Of a stretch of 64,000 bases of DNA, positions 1-10,559 are shown in pieces (position 1 is the stretch's first letter; every line of letters begins with the position of its first letter). The notes under the pieces were generated by a model that did not search any database, was not told the origin of the DNA, and worked only from the letters and a program-made list of their open reading frames with translations. The stretch is from Balaenoptera acutorostrata (Eukaryota > Chordata > Mammalia > Artiodactyla > Balaenopteridae): contig NC_080067.1 in assembly GCF_949987535.1 (NCBI RefSeq), positions 41,451,533 through 41,515,532 on the forward strand, read 5' to 3'. The translations under genes were made by a program, and so were the position numbers.

Positions 1-157
1 AATGTGGGAAATGGTATGTCAATGTGCTCTAATTTCAATTAGTTGATTCCTAGTTAGAATGAACAGTTTTTTCCTTTGTTATTTAGCAACTAGTGTTTCT
101 CATCAATTTTATGTACTGTTTATCTATTAACAGTACACATACTTTGTCACGCTTTTT

Positions 158-227
158 TTTTTTAAACATCTTTATTGGAGTATAATTGCTTTACAATGGT
201 GTGTTACTTTCTGCTTTATAACAAAGT
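158..227 (-). mobile_element. 70-bp L1 3' end micro-insertion
   Basis: This is the extreme 3' end of an artiodactyl-type L1 in reverse orientation. It has a T-run and then the tract around TTTATTGGAGTATAATTGC that recurs in the other L1 3' ends of this window. It is bounded by a 16-bp direct repeat, CTTTGTCACGCTTTTT, at 142-157 and 228-243, so it is a complete but extremely 5'-truncated retroposition. Seen directly: the repeat and the tail. The family name comes from memory. Confidence 0.75.
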
Positions 228-275
228 CTTTGTCACGCTTTTTAAAAAACATTTTCCAGTTTGATTACCTTCTAA

Positions 276-1210
276 ATTTCTCTTTTTTTAAAAAGTCAGG
301 TTTATTGTGATATATTTTACACACAGTAAAATTTACCCTTCTGGTATAAATTTCTATGAAGTTTTACAAACACATACAGTTGGGTAACCAGCATCACATT
401 CAATTTATAGAATATTTCCATCACCTCCAAAAAACTTCCCCATGTCCTTCTATAGTCAACCCTTCTCCTCCCTTCTCCTGCCTCTAGCCCCTGGCAACTA
501 CCCATCTCTTTTCTGTCCCTATAGTTTTGCCTTTTCCAGAATGTCATATAAAGAAATCATATAGAATATAGCCTTTTAAGTCTGGCTTCTTTCAGTTAGT
601 ATAAGGCATTTGAGACATTCATCCATGTTATTGTATATGTCAATACCTTGTTCCTTTTTTATTGCTGAGTAATATGTATGGAATCCCGTATTTTGTTTAT
701 CCAAATACCAGTTGAAGGACATTTGGGTTATTTTCAGTTTTTGTCAATAATGAATATAGCCACTATAAACACTCACATACAAGTGTTTGAACGTAAATTT
801 TCATTTCTCTCAGGTAAATACCTCAAAGTGGGATCACTGGGCTATAAAGTGAGTAAATATTTCACTTTATAGGAAAACCACCAAACTATTTTCCAGAATG
901 GATCGACCATTTTATATTCCTACCAAAACTTCATGAAAATTTCCTTTGCTCCACATCTTCGCTGGTCCTCAGTATTGCCAGTTTTGTTTGGGGTATTGTT
1001 TTTGGTTTTTTTTTTTTGTTTTGGCTGTGCCCCGAGGCTTGCAGAATCTTAGTTCCCCAATCAGGGATCGAACCCAGGCCCTCGCAGTGAGAACGCAGAG
1101 TCCTAACCACTGGACTGCCAGGGAATTCCCTGTTTTGGGGTTCTGTTTTTCAGCCATTGTAGTAGATGTGTAGTGGTATTTCATTGTGATTATAATTTAC
1201 ATTTCCCTGA
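276..1210 (-). mobile_element. Old L1 fragment (3' part), split by a SINE
   Basis: Reverse-strand L1 of an old (L1M-like) type. The + strand reads through the usual reversed landmarks: loss of the ORF2 end, the 'ATTGCTGAGTAATAT' tract, the 'GACATTTGGGTTATTTTCAG' tract and 'GGATCACTGGGC'. It is diverged, with no open frame of note. A CHR SINE interrupts it at 1004-1130 and the L1 resumes afterwards. Confidence 0.7.
1004..1130 (-). mobile_element. Short CHR-type SINE
   Basis: Reverse-strand tRNA-derived SINE of the short class, about 125 bp. The + strand shows a T-run, the B-box complement near GGGATCGAACCC, and the end CAGGGAATTCCC, which is the complement of the SINE 5' end. It sits inside the old L1. 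Imperfect target duplications, GTTTGGGGTATTGTTTTT against GTTTTGGGGTTCTGTTTTT, flank it. Confidence 0.85.
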
Positions 1211-1599
1211 GAAATGCAAAAACAAATAAATAATGCTTAATGCAATAAATATCCTAAAGAAGTTAAGTTTATGAATTCAAATGTAGTGAACTTTTCATTT
1301 GTTATTTTTCCACTGTTTTTTAGATTAGAAAGTTCTTTCCCAATGAGAAATCAGAAGAAAATTCAGCTATATTTTTAGTTTTTTAAAAAAAATTATTTTC
1401 TCTAAATTATCCACATTTTTAATCCATATTTAGTTAGTTGTATGATGGTGACAAGTATCTCTATTCACTTTAAAAATAAAGGCTAGTCAGCTTTCTCTAT
1501 AACCTTTATTGACTAATCCATTCATCCTATTTATTTGTGAAGCTTCCTTTCTGAAATAATAGGGTCTATTCCTCAGAAATCAAATCTATTCCATTTTTC
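1211..1599. other. AT-rich stretch, no feature seen
   Basis: AT-rich sequence with several A and T runs. It has no recognisable gene, RNA or repeat beyond a possible tail of the preceding L1. Confidence 0.5.
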
Positions 1600-2225
1600 T
1601 ATCTGTCCCTCCATTCAACAATTGCTTATTAAGCACTTACTCTGTTCTAGGCTCCATGGTAGGTTCTGGGAATACAATAGTGAACTAAAAAGTAAAGCCC
1701 CCTGATTTCTTGGTGCTTACATTCTAGCCAGGGGAGATAGGTAATAATTAAAGACATGAATAATTGTATAATATTTTGGGTGGTAATAAATGCTAAGAAG
1801 GAAAGTAAAGCAAGGTAAAGGGCATAAAATGACAAGCAAGTGTCATTTGGGGGCAGTTCGGTTAGATCACCCTCTCTGAGAAAGAGCTATTTGTGACCAG
1901 AATGTATCAAGGTTGTGAAATGTATCAATGCTCTTCTAGAGGAGGAGTATTCCAGGCAGAGCCACCCCCAAATGCAAAGACTTTGTGTCTGGAAGGAGCT
2001 TGACATGTTGGGGAAGAAGCAGGGGGGCCACTGTGGATGAAGCTAAGTGATGGGGATGGAGCATGTAGATAAGGTGAGGAGGGCACGTAGAGGCACACAT
2101 CACAAAGATCCTTGTAGACGATGTATGTTCTAAAGCAGATCCAAGTTATTGGAAGATTTTGAGCAGAGGGGTGATGTGACCTGACTGACATTTAAAAAAT
2201 AACGTTCTGGCTACTTTGTGAACAA
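1600..2225 (-). mobile_element. L2 LINE fragment
   Basis: Reverse-strand L2 3' region. The + strand has the typical reversed L2 order: 'ATTAAGCACTTACTCTG', a tract like GGTGCTTACATTCTAG, then 'TTCCAGGCAGAG', 'TGCAAAGAC' and finally 'TTTTGAGCAGAGGGGTGATG'. It is heavily diverged and non-coding. Confidence 0.75.
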
Positions 2226-3420
2226 TAGTTTCATACATTTAATTTAAATAAAAATTAATCTATTGAAAGAAAAATTAGTTAAGTAATAGCAGAGTCATAC
2301 TCGAATATAGCCCAAAACGATGAAGGTCATATTTTAATGCCCACAATGTGGGAAACACTGGCTTAACTGATTATTGCTGGTATCCAGACAACAATTCCTA
2401 CAAGATTCTCTCATGACAAGCCATTTTCCTGAACTTTCCTGTTAATTCTCGGAGTTCTCCCACTGATTCTTCAACAGGGATTTCTCTGCTCCCTGGTATT
2501 CAAGCCCAGTTACAGAGCTTCACGGTTTTCAAGTTATTGTACATCTATGATTACAGCAGAGCTTGGAGGAACTCACCTCGGAAAGGTCTGGAATCCTGAA
2601 GCCAACCAGAGCTATCCGAGCCTCCATCAGTGATCCATCAGTGATCCAACTGTGTGCTGAGAACAAAGTACCAGAGACAGAAGGACAAATAACCACAGAT
2701 AAACTGTCTCAAAGGCACGCCCAGGCACAACCTCCTGCATCACAGCGCCTGTTCTTCTGGATTGGCATTATCAGTGAGCAGTTTGGAGAGCTGTGGTGTG
2801 ATTCCAGATATGCCTAGAGAATCTTCATGAACTGTCTTGTGATCCAAAAAACGGAGTTTGAAAGATGCTTTCCTACCCAACTGAATAAACTGGGCAAAAC
2901 TACCTATTTATTTCGGAAAAAGTAATATATGCACATGATAAAAAAAATTCAAATAATATGAGAGTATACGTACTCTCTGAAAAGTTTAAAGTGGGAAGTA
3001 TGTACACGTGGCTATGATTGAGTTAGCATATGCGTGGAATGATTCTGGAAAGATGCCCAAGAAATTATTCGCAGTGGTTGCCTCTGCAGAGGGGAACTAC
3101 AGGGGTCCAAAGTGAGGAAAATTAGAACAGCTTAGTTTTCATAGACTCTTGTACTTTCTAAACTTTTATTGGATTTTTTATTATGTGTATATATTAATTT
3201 TCAGTTAAACAAATTAACTCAAAATGATACAAATATGGCATTTGTTTCTATCACTCATGTGAGGGATCCTGGAAGCTCACAGTGCAGAGGCATTCAGCCA
3301 GGTACCTCAATTCTAGCCAGAGAGAAAGACAGTCCCCCTGAACCTCAGCTTCCTAGCTGCTGCTGAGCCAGGACGCCCTGAGCTCCCTCCTGAAAACAGA
3401 ACTCTAGCCTTGCCTGAGAT
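2226..3420. other. Intergenic, nothing firm
   Basis: There is no gene. The part at 2930-3220 weakly resembles the 3' end of an old LINE, with a 'GGTTGCCTCTGCAGAGGGG' tract followed by an AT-rich end. An 84-codon open frame at 2563-2817 has no protein-like features and is not called. Confidence 0.4.
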
Positions 3421-3543
3421 AGGACGGGAAAGTTCAGGTTGAATCCCAGCTATGAAACCCAGTGTGGGACATACGGCAAATTACTTAACTACTCTGAGCC
3501 TCACTTCATTTGTGAAATGGGGGAAATAATACCTGCTGGTGAT
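3421..3543 (+). repeat. MIR SINE fragment
   Basis: Forward MIR core: a GTTGAATCCCAGCT-like tract, then 'CAAATTACTTAACTACTCTGAGCCTCA' in part, then 'GTGAAATGGGG'. It is truncated at the right by the L1 insertion at 3544. Confidence 0.75.
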
Positions 3544-4078
3544 TTTTTTCTTTTTCAAATTGAAGTAGAGTTGATTTACAATGTTGTGTTAGTTTCAGGT
3601 GTACAGCACAGTGATTCATATATATATATATGTATATATATATTCTTTGTCAGATTCTTTTCCCTTATAGTTTATCACAAAATATTGAGTAGCATTCCCT
3701 GTGCTATACAGTAGGTCCTTGTTGGTTATCTATTTTATATACAGTAGTGTGTATTTGTCAGTCCCAAACTCCTAATTTATCCCTCCCTTCCTTCCCCTTT
3801 GGTAACCATAAATTTGTTTTTCTATGTCTGTGGGTCTATTTCTGTTTTGTAAATAAGTTCATTTATATCTTTTTTGTAGATTCCACATACAAGCGATATG
3901 TGTGTCTTTCTCCATCTGACTTACTTCACTTAGTATGATGATCTCTAGGTCCATCCATGTTGCTGCAAATGGCATTATTCCATTCTTTTTTATGGCTGAG
4001 TAATATTCCATTGTATATATATACCACATCTTCTTTATCCATTCTTCCGTTGATGGACATTTACTCCTGGTGGTTTTT
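3544..4078 (-). mobile_element. L1 3' end with TA microsatellite
   Basis: Reverse-strand artiodactyl L1. Read on the - strand it has the end of ORF2 (landmarks encoding the WKNGIMPFAATWMDLE-type tail), then a stop, then the 3' UTR with the CTGTATAGCACAGGGAA motif, ending in an A-rich tail at about 3550. A (TA)n run with TATG interruptions lies at 3619-3642, within the 3' UTR. It inserted into the MIR at 3421-3543. Confidence 0.85.
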
Positions 4079-4236
4079 TAATGATAGAGAGGGCTTTTCT
4101 GTGTGCAAAGGAACACTCCCAATTACTTGGATTTTAATTAATATTCACTATATTGAAAGTTTTCATTTTTAAGCCATTAAACACTATTTGCAAACAGTAC
4201 TTTTATATTTTTATGCTGCTATATATTAGATCATAT
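4079..4236. other. Spacer between L1 and SINE cluster
   Basis: Short AT-rich unique sequence. Nothing else is seen. Confidence 0.4.
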
Positions 4237-4552
4237 ATATATTTTTTTAAGAAATTTATTTATTTATTTCTGGCTGCGTTGGGTCTTCCTTGCTGCGTGC
4301 GGGCTTTCTCTAGTTGCAGCAAGTGGGGGCTACTCTTTGTTGTGGTGTGCAGGCTTCTCATTGCAGTGGCTTCTCTTGTTGTGGAGCACGGGCTCTAGGC
4401 GTGTGGGCTTCAGTAGTTGTGGCACACGGGCTCAGTAGTTGTGACACATGGGCTTAGTTGCTTTGCGGCATGTGGGACCTTCCTGGACTAGGGCTTGAAC
4501 CCGTGTCCGCTGCATTGGCAGGCAGATTCCACTGCACCACCAGGGAAGTCCC
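4237..4552 (-). mobile_element. CHR SINE, long class
   Basis: Reverse-strand tRNA-Glu-derived SINE. It shows a T/TTTA tail, the tract GGCTGCGTTGGGTCTTC, the body, the B-box complement near GGGCTTGAACCC, and the 5' end complement CCAGGGAAGTCCC. It is the first of three adjacent SINEs. Confidence 0.9.
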
Positions 4553-4567
4553 AGAACATATCTTTTT

Positions 4568-4877
4568 TTTTTTTTTTAAACTTTTTATTATTTATTTATT
4601 TATGTATTTATTTATGGCTGTGTTGGGTCTTCATTTCTGTGCGAGGGCTTTCTCTAGTTGTGGCAAGCGGGGGCCACTCTTCATCGCGGTGCGAGGGCCT
4701 CTCACTATCGTGGCCTCTCTTGTTGCTTAGCACAGGCTCCAGACGCGCAGGCTCAGTAATTGTGGCTCACGGGCCAGTTGCTCTGCGGCATGTGGGATCT
4801 TCCCGGACCAGGACTCGAACCCGTGTCCCCTGCATTGGCAGGCAGATTCTCAACCACTGCGCCATCAGGGAAGCCCC
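4568..4877 (-). mobile_element. CHR SINE, long class
   Basis: Second of the trio, in reverse orientation, with a (TTTA)n tail. The body carries the 'CTCCAGACGCGCAGGCTC' subtype marker. Target duplication CATATCTTTTT occurs at 4557-4567 and 4878-4888, so the element is complete. Open frames running through it are by-products of the low-stop SINE sequence. Confidence 0.92.
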
Positions 4878-4904
4878 CATATCTTTTTATAAATCAAATG
4901 AACT

Positions 4905-5168
4905 GGGCTCCCCTGGTGGCGCAGTGGTTGAGAATCTGCCTGCCAATGCAGGGGACCCGGGTTCGAGCCCTGGTCCAGGAAGATCCCACATGCCACAGAG
5001 CGACTAGGCCCGTGAGCCACAATTACTGAGCCTGTGCGTCTGGAGCCTGTGCTCCGCAGCGGGGGAGGCCGCGATAGTGGGAGGCCCCCGCTGGCCGCAG
5101 CTAGAGAAAGCCCTCGCACAGAAATGAAGACCCAACACAGCCATAAAAATAAATAAATAAATAAAATT
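4905..5168 (+). mobile_element. CHR SINE, internally deleted
   Basis: Forward orientation. It has the 5' end GGGCTCCCCTGGTGGCGCAG and the A-box and B-box of the tRNA part (GGGTTCGAGCC). About 45-50 bp of the usual distal body are missing near 5075, where GGGAGGCCCCCGCTGG joins directly. The (AAAT)n tail ends at about 5168. A 15-bp target duplication, TAAATCAAATGAACT, occurs at 4890-4904 and 5169-5183. Confidence 0.92.
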
Positions 5169-5183
5169 TAAATCAAATGAACT

Positions 5184-5832
5184 CATTCTTTGATTAATGT
5201 TTAGTTCATTCATAAATTTAATAAATGAGAATTTCTTAAACAGTCAATACCTCCTACATAGTTAATGAGATTCCTTTAGACATTTCAAATATGAGTTTAC
5301 TACATTTTATTCTCTCAAACACTTAACAGTACAGATTTATAAATCTCACAAGCAAAATCTTTCTTAGAGTTTAAACAATTCTTTATCTAATAGATCAGAC
5401 TTAAACATTTAATCATCACATTCTCCTAAGCTTATCAAATATATTTTAAAAAATCATATATAGAAAACAGCCCAAGGAATTTTTTTTTAAACTTGCTACT
5501 AAACAATTTATACAAAAGTATCGCTAACTCAAAGATTTTAAAAGTTTTAAATAGTTTTCTGGGTTTTACTCACTACCACTGTAGGTCAGCTGAGATTACT
5601 CAATTGAAAATGAATCAGAATTTGAACCCAGGTCCTGGGTTGTTATTGTATCCTGCTTTGTTTCATAATTTTAGATGTCTGTTGACTCCCATCCTGTGGC
5701 ATTTTATTGACTATATGAGGATTAAATATGTTAATTTATATACACATTCTTACCGAATATTCAGAACACCGGGAGTATTCAGTTATTCATCACAATTTAG
5801 AGTTAGAAAGGAAGTGGAAAAAGATTGTGAAT
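5184..5832. other. Intergenic, AT-rich
   Basis: No gene is seen. A short MIR-like tract ('GAATTTGAACCCAGGTC') lies near 5615-5640, in reverse orientation. The rest is unrecognised. Confidence 0.4.
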
Positions 5833-6195
5833 AGCCTCCCAATATCGTCCTCCCATTCCTTATAACAAAACCTAATTTTTCTCTGGCCACCGTACACGCA
5901 GCTAACAGATTACATTTGTCAGCTTCCCTTGCAACTGGGTGTGGCCATGTGACTAAGTTCTGACCAATCAGATGGAAGCAGAAAAAAGGTGCAACTGTAG
6001 AATGTATAGGAAGCCTCCTTAAAAGGAAGGGGTACACCCTTCAGTTTCCCTGTCACCTTCCTGCTGCTTCAAATGAGGAGCTCCAGCATCCATCAAGTGC
6101 CACAGCCCAAGGATGACAGACACACAAAGCTGGAAGGAGTTCTGGTCCCTGGTGACCACAGAGCACATTGCTACTCCTGGACTGACTTCCTAAAG
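5833..6195 (+). mobile_element. MaLR/ERVL-like LTR relic
   Basis: Ancient LTR-like sequence. It shows the pattern 'GGCCATGTGACTAAGTTCTGACCAATCAGATG', here in part, a CCTTAAAAGGAAGGG promoter-like tract, and a terminal tract about acquiring 'CTGGACTGACTTCC'. The layout matches the 15.3 kb copy. It is non-coding and old. The family assignment is from memory and uncertain. Confidence 0.5.
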
Positions 6196-7194
6196 ATTTC
6201 TTTTAAATGAAAAAAAATAAGGTTCTATCTTGTTTAAACTGTTATTTTTCAGGACTCTGCTACTCATAGCCAGACTTAATCCAACTGCCCCACATTCCTC
6301 AATAACAGAACCCTGCATTATGAGCTAGAAAACCAAGAATGTTACATATATTAGATACATGGACCCAGTGTTAATAAAATACATATTTTTCATTGTTGCC
6401 ACATTAGGGTCGTAGGTTTTTTAATTTTTCTTTCATAATATCTTACAGATGCTAATTCATTTTTCATAAGATTAAATTGTTAATTTAAAAAATATTTTAA
6501 ATGTCTCCAGAAGAAAATAAGTAGCCTGAATCAATGCTGCCCTGTGCCAAGGTCTGTGTAAGATGTGGGCCCCTCTGGGGTGCATGAAGCAAGCCCTGGG
6601 CTCTCAGCCGAGTTAATTGTAGTCTTGGGGGTGCTAGCTTGTCCCTCCTCACCTACAGGCCCTCCTATAGCCTTTGGCTCAACCTCTCCCACACCTCACA
6701 CTGCCAGATTGGCTCTCCTCATCCATTGTTCCCAAAGAAGCTTGGCGGAAATATAACAAGAGGTTGGAGCTTTTCTTTCATTTAGCACTTTAAATATTTG
6801 AAGTTGTACGGGATGACTCAATTCCAGGAAACTTCAGACATCCTGTGACACTTGTTCAGTGCAGTGTTAAAAAAAGACCTACTCCAGGGTCTTACGGAAA
6901 GATGTGAGCAAGCCAGCTTGTGGGAGGCAAGGACAAAATGTAACTTCAGAAGAGCGTCTCTTTCATTGCCTTGTGGTTTGCAAAGCTGGGCTTCCCTGCC
7001 CCACTCCCACAGTGTTCTCCTGAGCCCAACCCTATGTGCTTGGCTCCAGAAAAGCCCGGCTACTGACTTTCCCATAGCAACTGGCTTGCATGCTCTTCCA
7101 AATGCTAATTTATGAACGTGTGTGTTTAATCATAAACTCTTTCAAATCCTTTGGGGGAAATATTTACTAAATGCTCATTAAAGCCTTGATGCAA
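6196..7194. other. Intergenic, nothing recognised
   Basis: About 1 kb of unique-looking sequence without a supported gene. Open frames on both strands at 6818-7115 overlap each other, have no protein-like signature, and are not called. Confidence 0.45.
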
Positions 7195-7384
7195 ACACTA
7201 TCTCCTTTACTTCTCTTATCTATCCTTCAAAGTAGGCTTCGTGAGACCCATTTTACAGAGGAGAGAACTGAAACTCAGAGGTTAAGAAACTTGCTCAGGG
7301 TCTCAAAGTAAGTACTTACTGGAGTTGTGCATTAATCTCAAATTCAGGCAGTTTTTCCTACTGCCTCGCTCAGCCGTGCCAGAA
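7195..7384 (-). repeat. MIR SINE
   Basis: Reverse MIR. It has the CCCATTTTACAGAGGAGAGAACTGA-type tract (quoted in part), then 'GGTTAAGAAACTTGCTCAGG', then 'CAAAGTAAGTACT'. A CHR SINE follows immediately. Confidence 0.8.
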
Positions 7385-7394
7385 AGGAACTGAA

Positions 7395-7718
7395 GTTTTT
7401 TTTTTTTGTTTTTTGTTTTGGCTGCGTTGGGTCTTCGTTGCTGCACGTGGGCTTTCTCTAGTTGCGGCGAGCGGGGGATACTCTTCGTTGTGGTGTGCGG
7501 ACTTCTCATTGCAGTGGCTTCTCTTGTTGCAGAGCCCGGGCTCTAGGCACGCGGGCTTAGTAGTTGTGGCTCGCGGGCTCTAGAGCACAGGCTCAGTAGC
7601 TGTGGCGCACGGGCTTAGTTGCTCTGCGGCAAGTGGGATTTTCCCAAACCAGGGCTCGAACCCGTGTCCCCTGCATTGGCAGGTGGATTCTTAACCACTG
7701 AGCCACCGGGGACGTCCC
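7395..7718 (-). mobile_element. CHR SINE, long class
   Basis: Reverse-strand full-length element with a T-rich tail containing TTTTGTTTTG, the GGCTGCGTTGGGTCTTCG tract and the B-box complement GGGCTCGAACCC. It ends at CACCGGGGACGTCCC. Short target duplication AGGAACTGAA at 7385-7394 and 7719-7728. It belongs to the subtype with TAGTAGTTGTGGCTCGCGGG. Confidence 0.92.
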
Positions 7719-7754
7719 AGGAACTGAATTTTTAATGTCATTTGTTACCAGTAA

Positions 7755-7935
7755 AATAGAAAAATCACAGGCTTTGGAATAAGACACACCTGGGTTTAAT
7801 TCCATGTGGTTGTTTCTGAGCTGGGTGACCGTGGGCAATGTATTTAAACTTGGTTCTTTCATCTGTAAAATGGAATAAAAACAGTACCTACCTAGTGGGA
7901 CTGTCAAAAGAATGTAAAAAAGAGCTTGCACATGC
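7755..7935 (+). repeat. MIR SINE
   Basis: Forward MIR: 'CTTTGGAATAAGACACACCTGG', here in part, then GAGCTGGGTGACCGTGGGC, then CATCTGTAAAATGGAATAA, then ACCTACCTAGTGGG. It is a clear core with moderate divergence. Confidence 0.85.
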
Positions 7936-7970
7936 GAGATACTGGATGAATTGTAGCAATGATGGCTTTT

Positions 7971-8156
7971 TTGTTGTTGTTGCTTTTTAAAAAAAATTAG
8001 AGTTGATTTACAACATTGTGTTAATTTCTGCTATACAGCAAAGTGATTCAGTTATATATATATATGCATTCTTTCTCATATTCTTTTCCATTATGGTTTA
8101 TCACAGGATATTGAATATAGTTCCCTGTGCTATACAGTAGTATCTTGTTGTTTATC
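7971..8156 (-). mobile_element. L1 3' end, 5'-truncated
   Basis: Reverse L1 3' UTR carrying the 'CTATACAGCAAAGTGATTCAG' tract (in part), a (TA)n tract and 'CCCTGTGCTATACAGTAG'. It is flanked by CAATGATGGCTTTT at 7957-7970 and again from 8157. This is a complete small insertion of the same L1 family as at 3544 and 14637. Confidence 0.88.
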
Positions 8157-8271
8157 CAATGATGGCTTTTTAAAATTAACTTATTCTTCAGGATGATGGC
8201 TAACTGAGTACCTAGACTATATCAGGCCTAGGAGTTTCAATTGCTTTTAAAATGGCGTTAGAGAAATAGCA

Positions 8272-9600
8272 ATTCATTTTTTCTACAAATGTTTATTAAC
8301 ACCTACTCTATGCCAAGACTGTTCTGGGGACCGGGGGTCCTGGAGCTTACAGTCTATCGAGGTGGTGCAGGAGGAGCAGTAAATCTAATAAATAAGTTAA
8401 TTATATAGTATGTTGAAAGATAAGTGCTGTGGGGAAAAAAGTTGACGAGAGGAGGAACACATTGCAGTGTTACACAGAGAGGTCTTGGCAGGCCTCAGCG
8501 GGAAAGCAAGATTACAGCAAAACTTTGAAGGAGGTGAGTGAGTCAGCCAAGCAGACATCTGAGAAAAAAAAAGAAAAAGAAGTGGATTTACCGTAAAGCT
8601 ATCGAAGCTGAAATTTCAAGATCCCTAACTTGCAGGGCCCCTTTAAGGACTTGCATCTAATTTTATTTTTGTGATTTTCTACAAAGTTGCATATATTTCA
8701 GTATTTTATCCTGTGGAAAAGTATTTCCAGCAGAAGAACCGGTTAGAACAAAGCCTGTGAGGTGAGCCCACCTGCCTTGCTCAAGTAATAGCAAGCAGCC
8801 CCCTGTGGGAGGAGCGGAATGGGCAGGGGAGGTGGGAAGAGGGCGGTAGATTATGTGGGGCCTTGGAGGCCACTGTAAGGACCTTGACGTCTATGGGAAG
8901 CCATTGGGGGTTTTGAGCAGAGTTGTGACGTTATCTGATTTACACTGTAAAGCATTGTTTTGCCTGGTATTCTGAGCAGAAACATGGGAATGGTTGGGAG
9001 TCCATGGCAGAAATCCAGGGGAGAAAGTTGATGGTGGCTTGGACCAGTATGGCAGCAACGATAGCGGAGAAGTACTGGATTCTGAATATACTTTGAAGGT
9101 CAAGTCAACGGGATTTCCTGATGGAGTTACTGTGGGCTGTGAAGAAGAGTGAGGCAGAGGCGCTACTATTTAAAGTAGTGAAACAGGGCTTCCCTGGTGG
9201 CGCAGTGGTTGAGAGTCTGCCTGCCAATGCAGGGGACACGGGTTCGAGCCCTGGTCTGGGAAGATCCCACATCCCACATGCCGCGGAGCAACTAGGCCCG
9301 TGAGCCACAACTACTGAGCCTGCGCGTCTGGAGCCTGTGCTCCGCAACAAGAGAGGCCGCGATAATGAGAGGCCCACGCACCGCGATGAAGAGTGGCCCC
9401 CACTCGCTGCAACTAGAGAAAGCCCTCGCACAGAAACGAAGACCCAACGCAGCCATAAACAAATAAATAGATAGATAGATAGATTTAAAAAAATAAAAAT
9501 AAAAAATAAAGTAGTGAAACAGCAGGAGATGACCAATAAAGGGAACCTAGAGAAGGGAAGAGGACCAAGTTTTGAGGCAGGAGGCATACCAACTTTTCAA
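8272..9600 (-). mobile_element. L2 LINE, host of a CHR SINE
   Basis: Long reverse-strand L2 3' region. In order it shows 'GTTTATTAACACCTACTC', 'GGAGCTTACAGTCTATCGAG', 'GAAGGAGGTGAGTGAGTCAG', 'GGGGCCTTGGAGGCCACTG', 'GGGTTTTGAGCAGAG' and 'GATGGTGGCTTGGACCAG'. It is interrupted by the SINE at 9187-9507. Non-coding. Confidence 0.82.
9187..9507 (+). mobile_element. CHR SINE, full length
   Basis: Forward, complete element from GGCTTCCCTGGTGGCGCAG to a (AAAT)/(AGAT)n tail. The A-box and B-box are intact (GGGTTCGAGCC). Target duplication AAAGTAGTGAAACAG at 9172-9186 and 9508-9522 lies within the L2 host. The tail includes a small (GATA)n run at 9467-9484. Confidence 0.95.
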
Positions 9601-9814
9601 CAAAAGAGTTTGGAAACTCTGGCCTAATACTTGATTGAGGTAATTCTTTCAGACAAAGGCTGAGATTTAATTCGCTCAACATGCCCTTGTAATTTAATTG
9701 TCCTGATTGTTTAATTAAATTAAATAAAACTAAGGTGTGTGTGAGGCTTTTTCTTCCCTCTCCCACTCTGTGAAATTCAACTAAGAAGATGTATTATATT
9801 AGGTCAAAGAAAAA

Positions 9815-9957
9815 GGCATCAGAACTGGAGTTTACAGTTAAGGGTTCTAGTCCCAGTCTACGGATAACGGGACCACGGGCAAGTCACTTAAACCCCCAGT
9901 CGTTGATCTCCGCATCTGTGAGACGAGAGAATTGGAACAAATGTCCCTTCCCCTTCC
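9815..9957 (+). repeat. MIR SINE
   Basis: Forward MIR: 'GGTTCTAGTCCCAGTC', then GGGCAAGTCACTTAAAC, then CGCATCTGTGAGACGAG. It is truncated at the 3' end next to a CHR SINE insertion. Confidence 0.75.
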
Positions 9958-9974
9958 ATAGTTATTCTTTTTTT

Positions 9975-10289
9975 TTTTTTAATTTATTTTATTTATTTAT
10001 GGCTGGTTGGGTCTTCGTTGCTGTGCACAGGCTTTCTCTAGTTGTGGTGAATGGGGGCTACTCTTTGCTGCAGTGCATGGGCTTCTCATTGCGGTGGCTT
10101 CTCTTGCTGTGGAGCACAGGCTCTAGGCACACGGGCTTCAGTAGTTGTGGCACACAGGCTCAGTAGTTGTGGCACATGGGCTTAGTTGCTCTGCGGCATG
10201 TGGGATCTTCCCAGACCAGGGCTCGAACCCATGTCCCCTGCAGGCGATTGGCAGGCGATTCTTAACCACTGTGCCACCAGGGAAGTCCG
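9975..10289 (-). mobile_element. CHR SINE, long class
   Basis: Reverse-strand element with a 17-bp target duplication, ATAGTTATTCTTTTTTT, at 9958-9974 and 10290-10306. Its B-box complement GGGCTCGAACCC is intact. A short local duplication (GGCGATTGGCAGGCGATT) near 10242-10259 is an unusual private mutation of this copy. Confidence 0.94.
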
Positions 10290-10489
10290 ATAGTTATTCT
10301 TTTTTTGAGATGAGTCTGTAATTGGTAAGATTTCTTGTTTTGTTTGTTTTGTTCTTTATATAGTATAAGAAGGATAATTTTGAGCGGAAGCAACTTGAAG
10401 CATGCTTTATTTATCTCCCTCACACCCATCTTGGTCTGCAAGGGAAGGACATAGCCTGAAACAAATGCTTCCATCAAAACTGAGTTAGA

Positions 10490-10545
10490 CATGACATTGT
10501 AAATCAACTATACCCCAATATAAAATAAAAATTAAATTAACAAAA
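10490..10545 (+). mobile_element. 56-bp L1 3' end micro-insertion
   Basis: Contains only the final L1 3' tract, 'ATTGTAAATCAACTATACCC' plus CAATA and an A-rich tail. A perfect 14-bp target duplication, AAAACTGAGTTAGA, lies at 10476-10489 and 10546-10559. Confidence 0.88.
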
Positions 10546-10559
10546 AAAACTGAGTTAGA

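Noticed and set aside
4495..5007. 170-codon open frame on the + strand
   Set aside because: It runs through two CHR SINEs in opposite orientations. Similar frames recur in every copy (9105-9587, 14667-15134, 19621-19995, 41171-41470) because the SINE has few stops.
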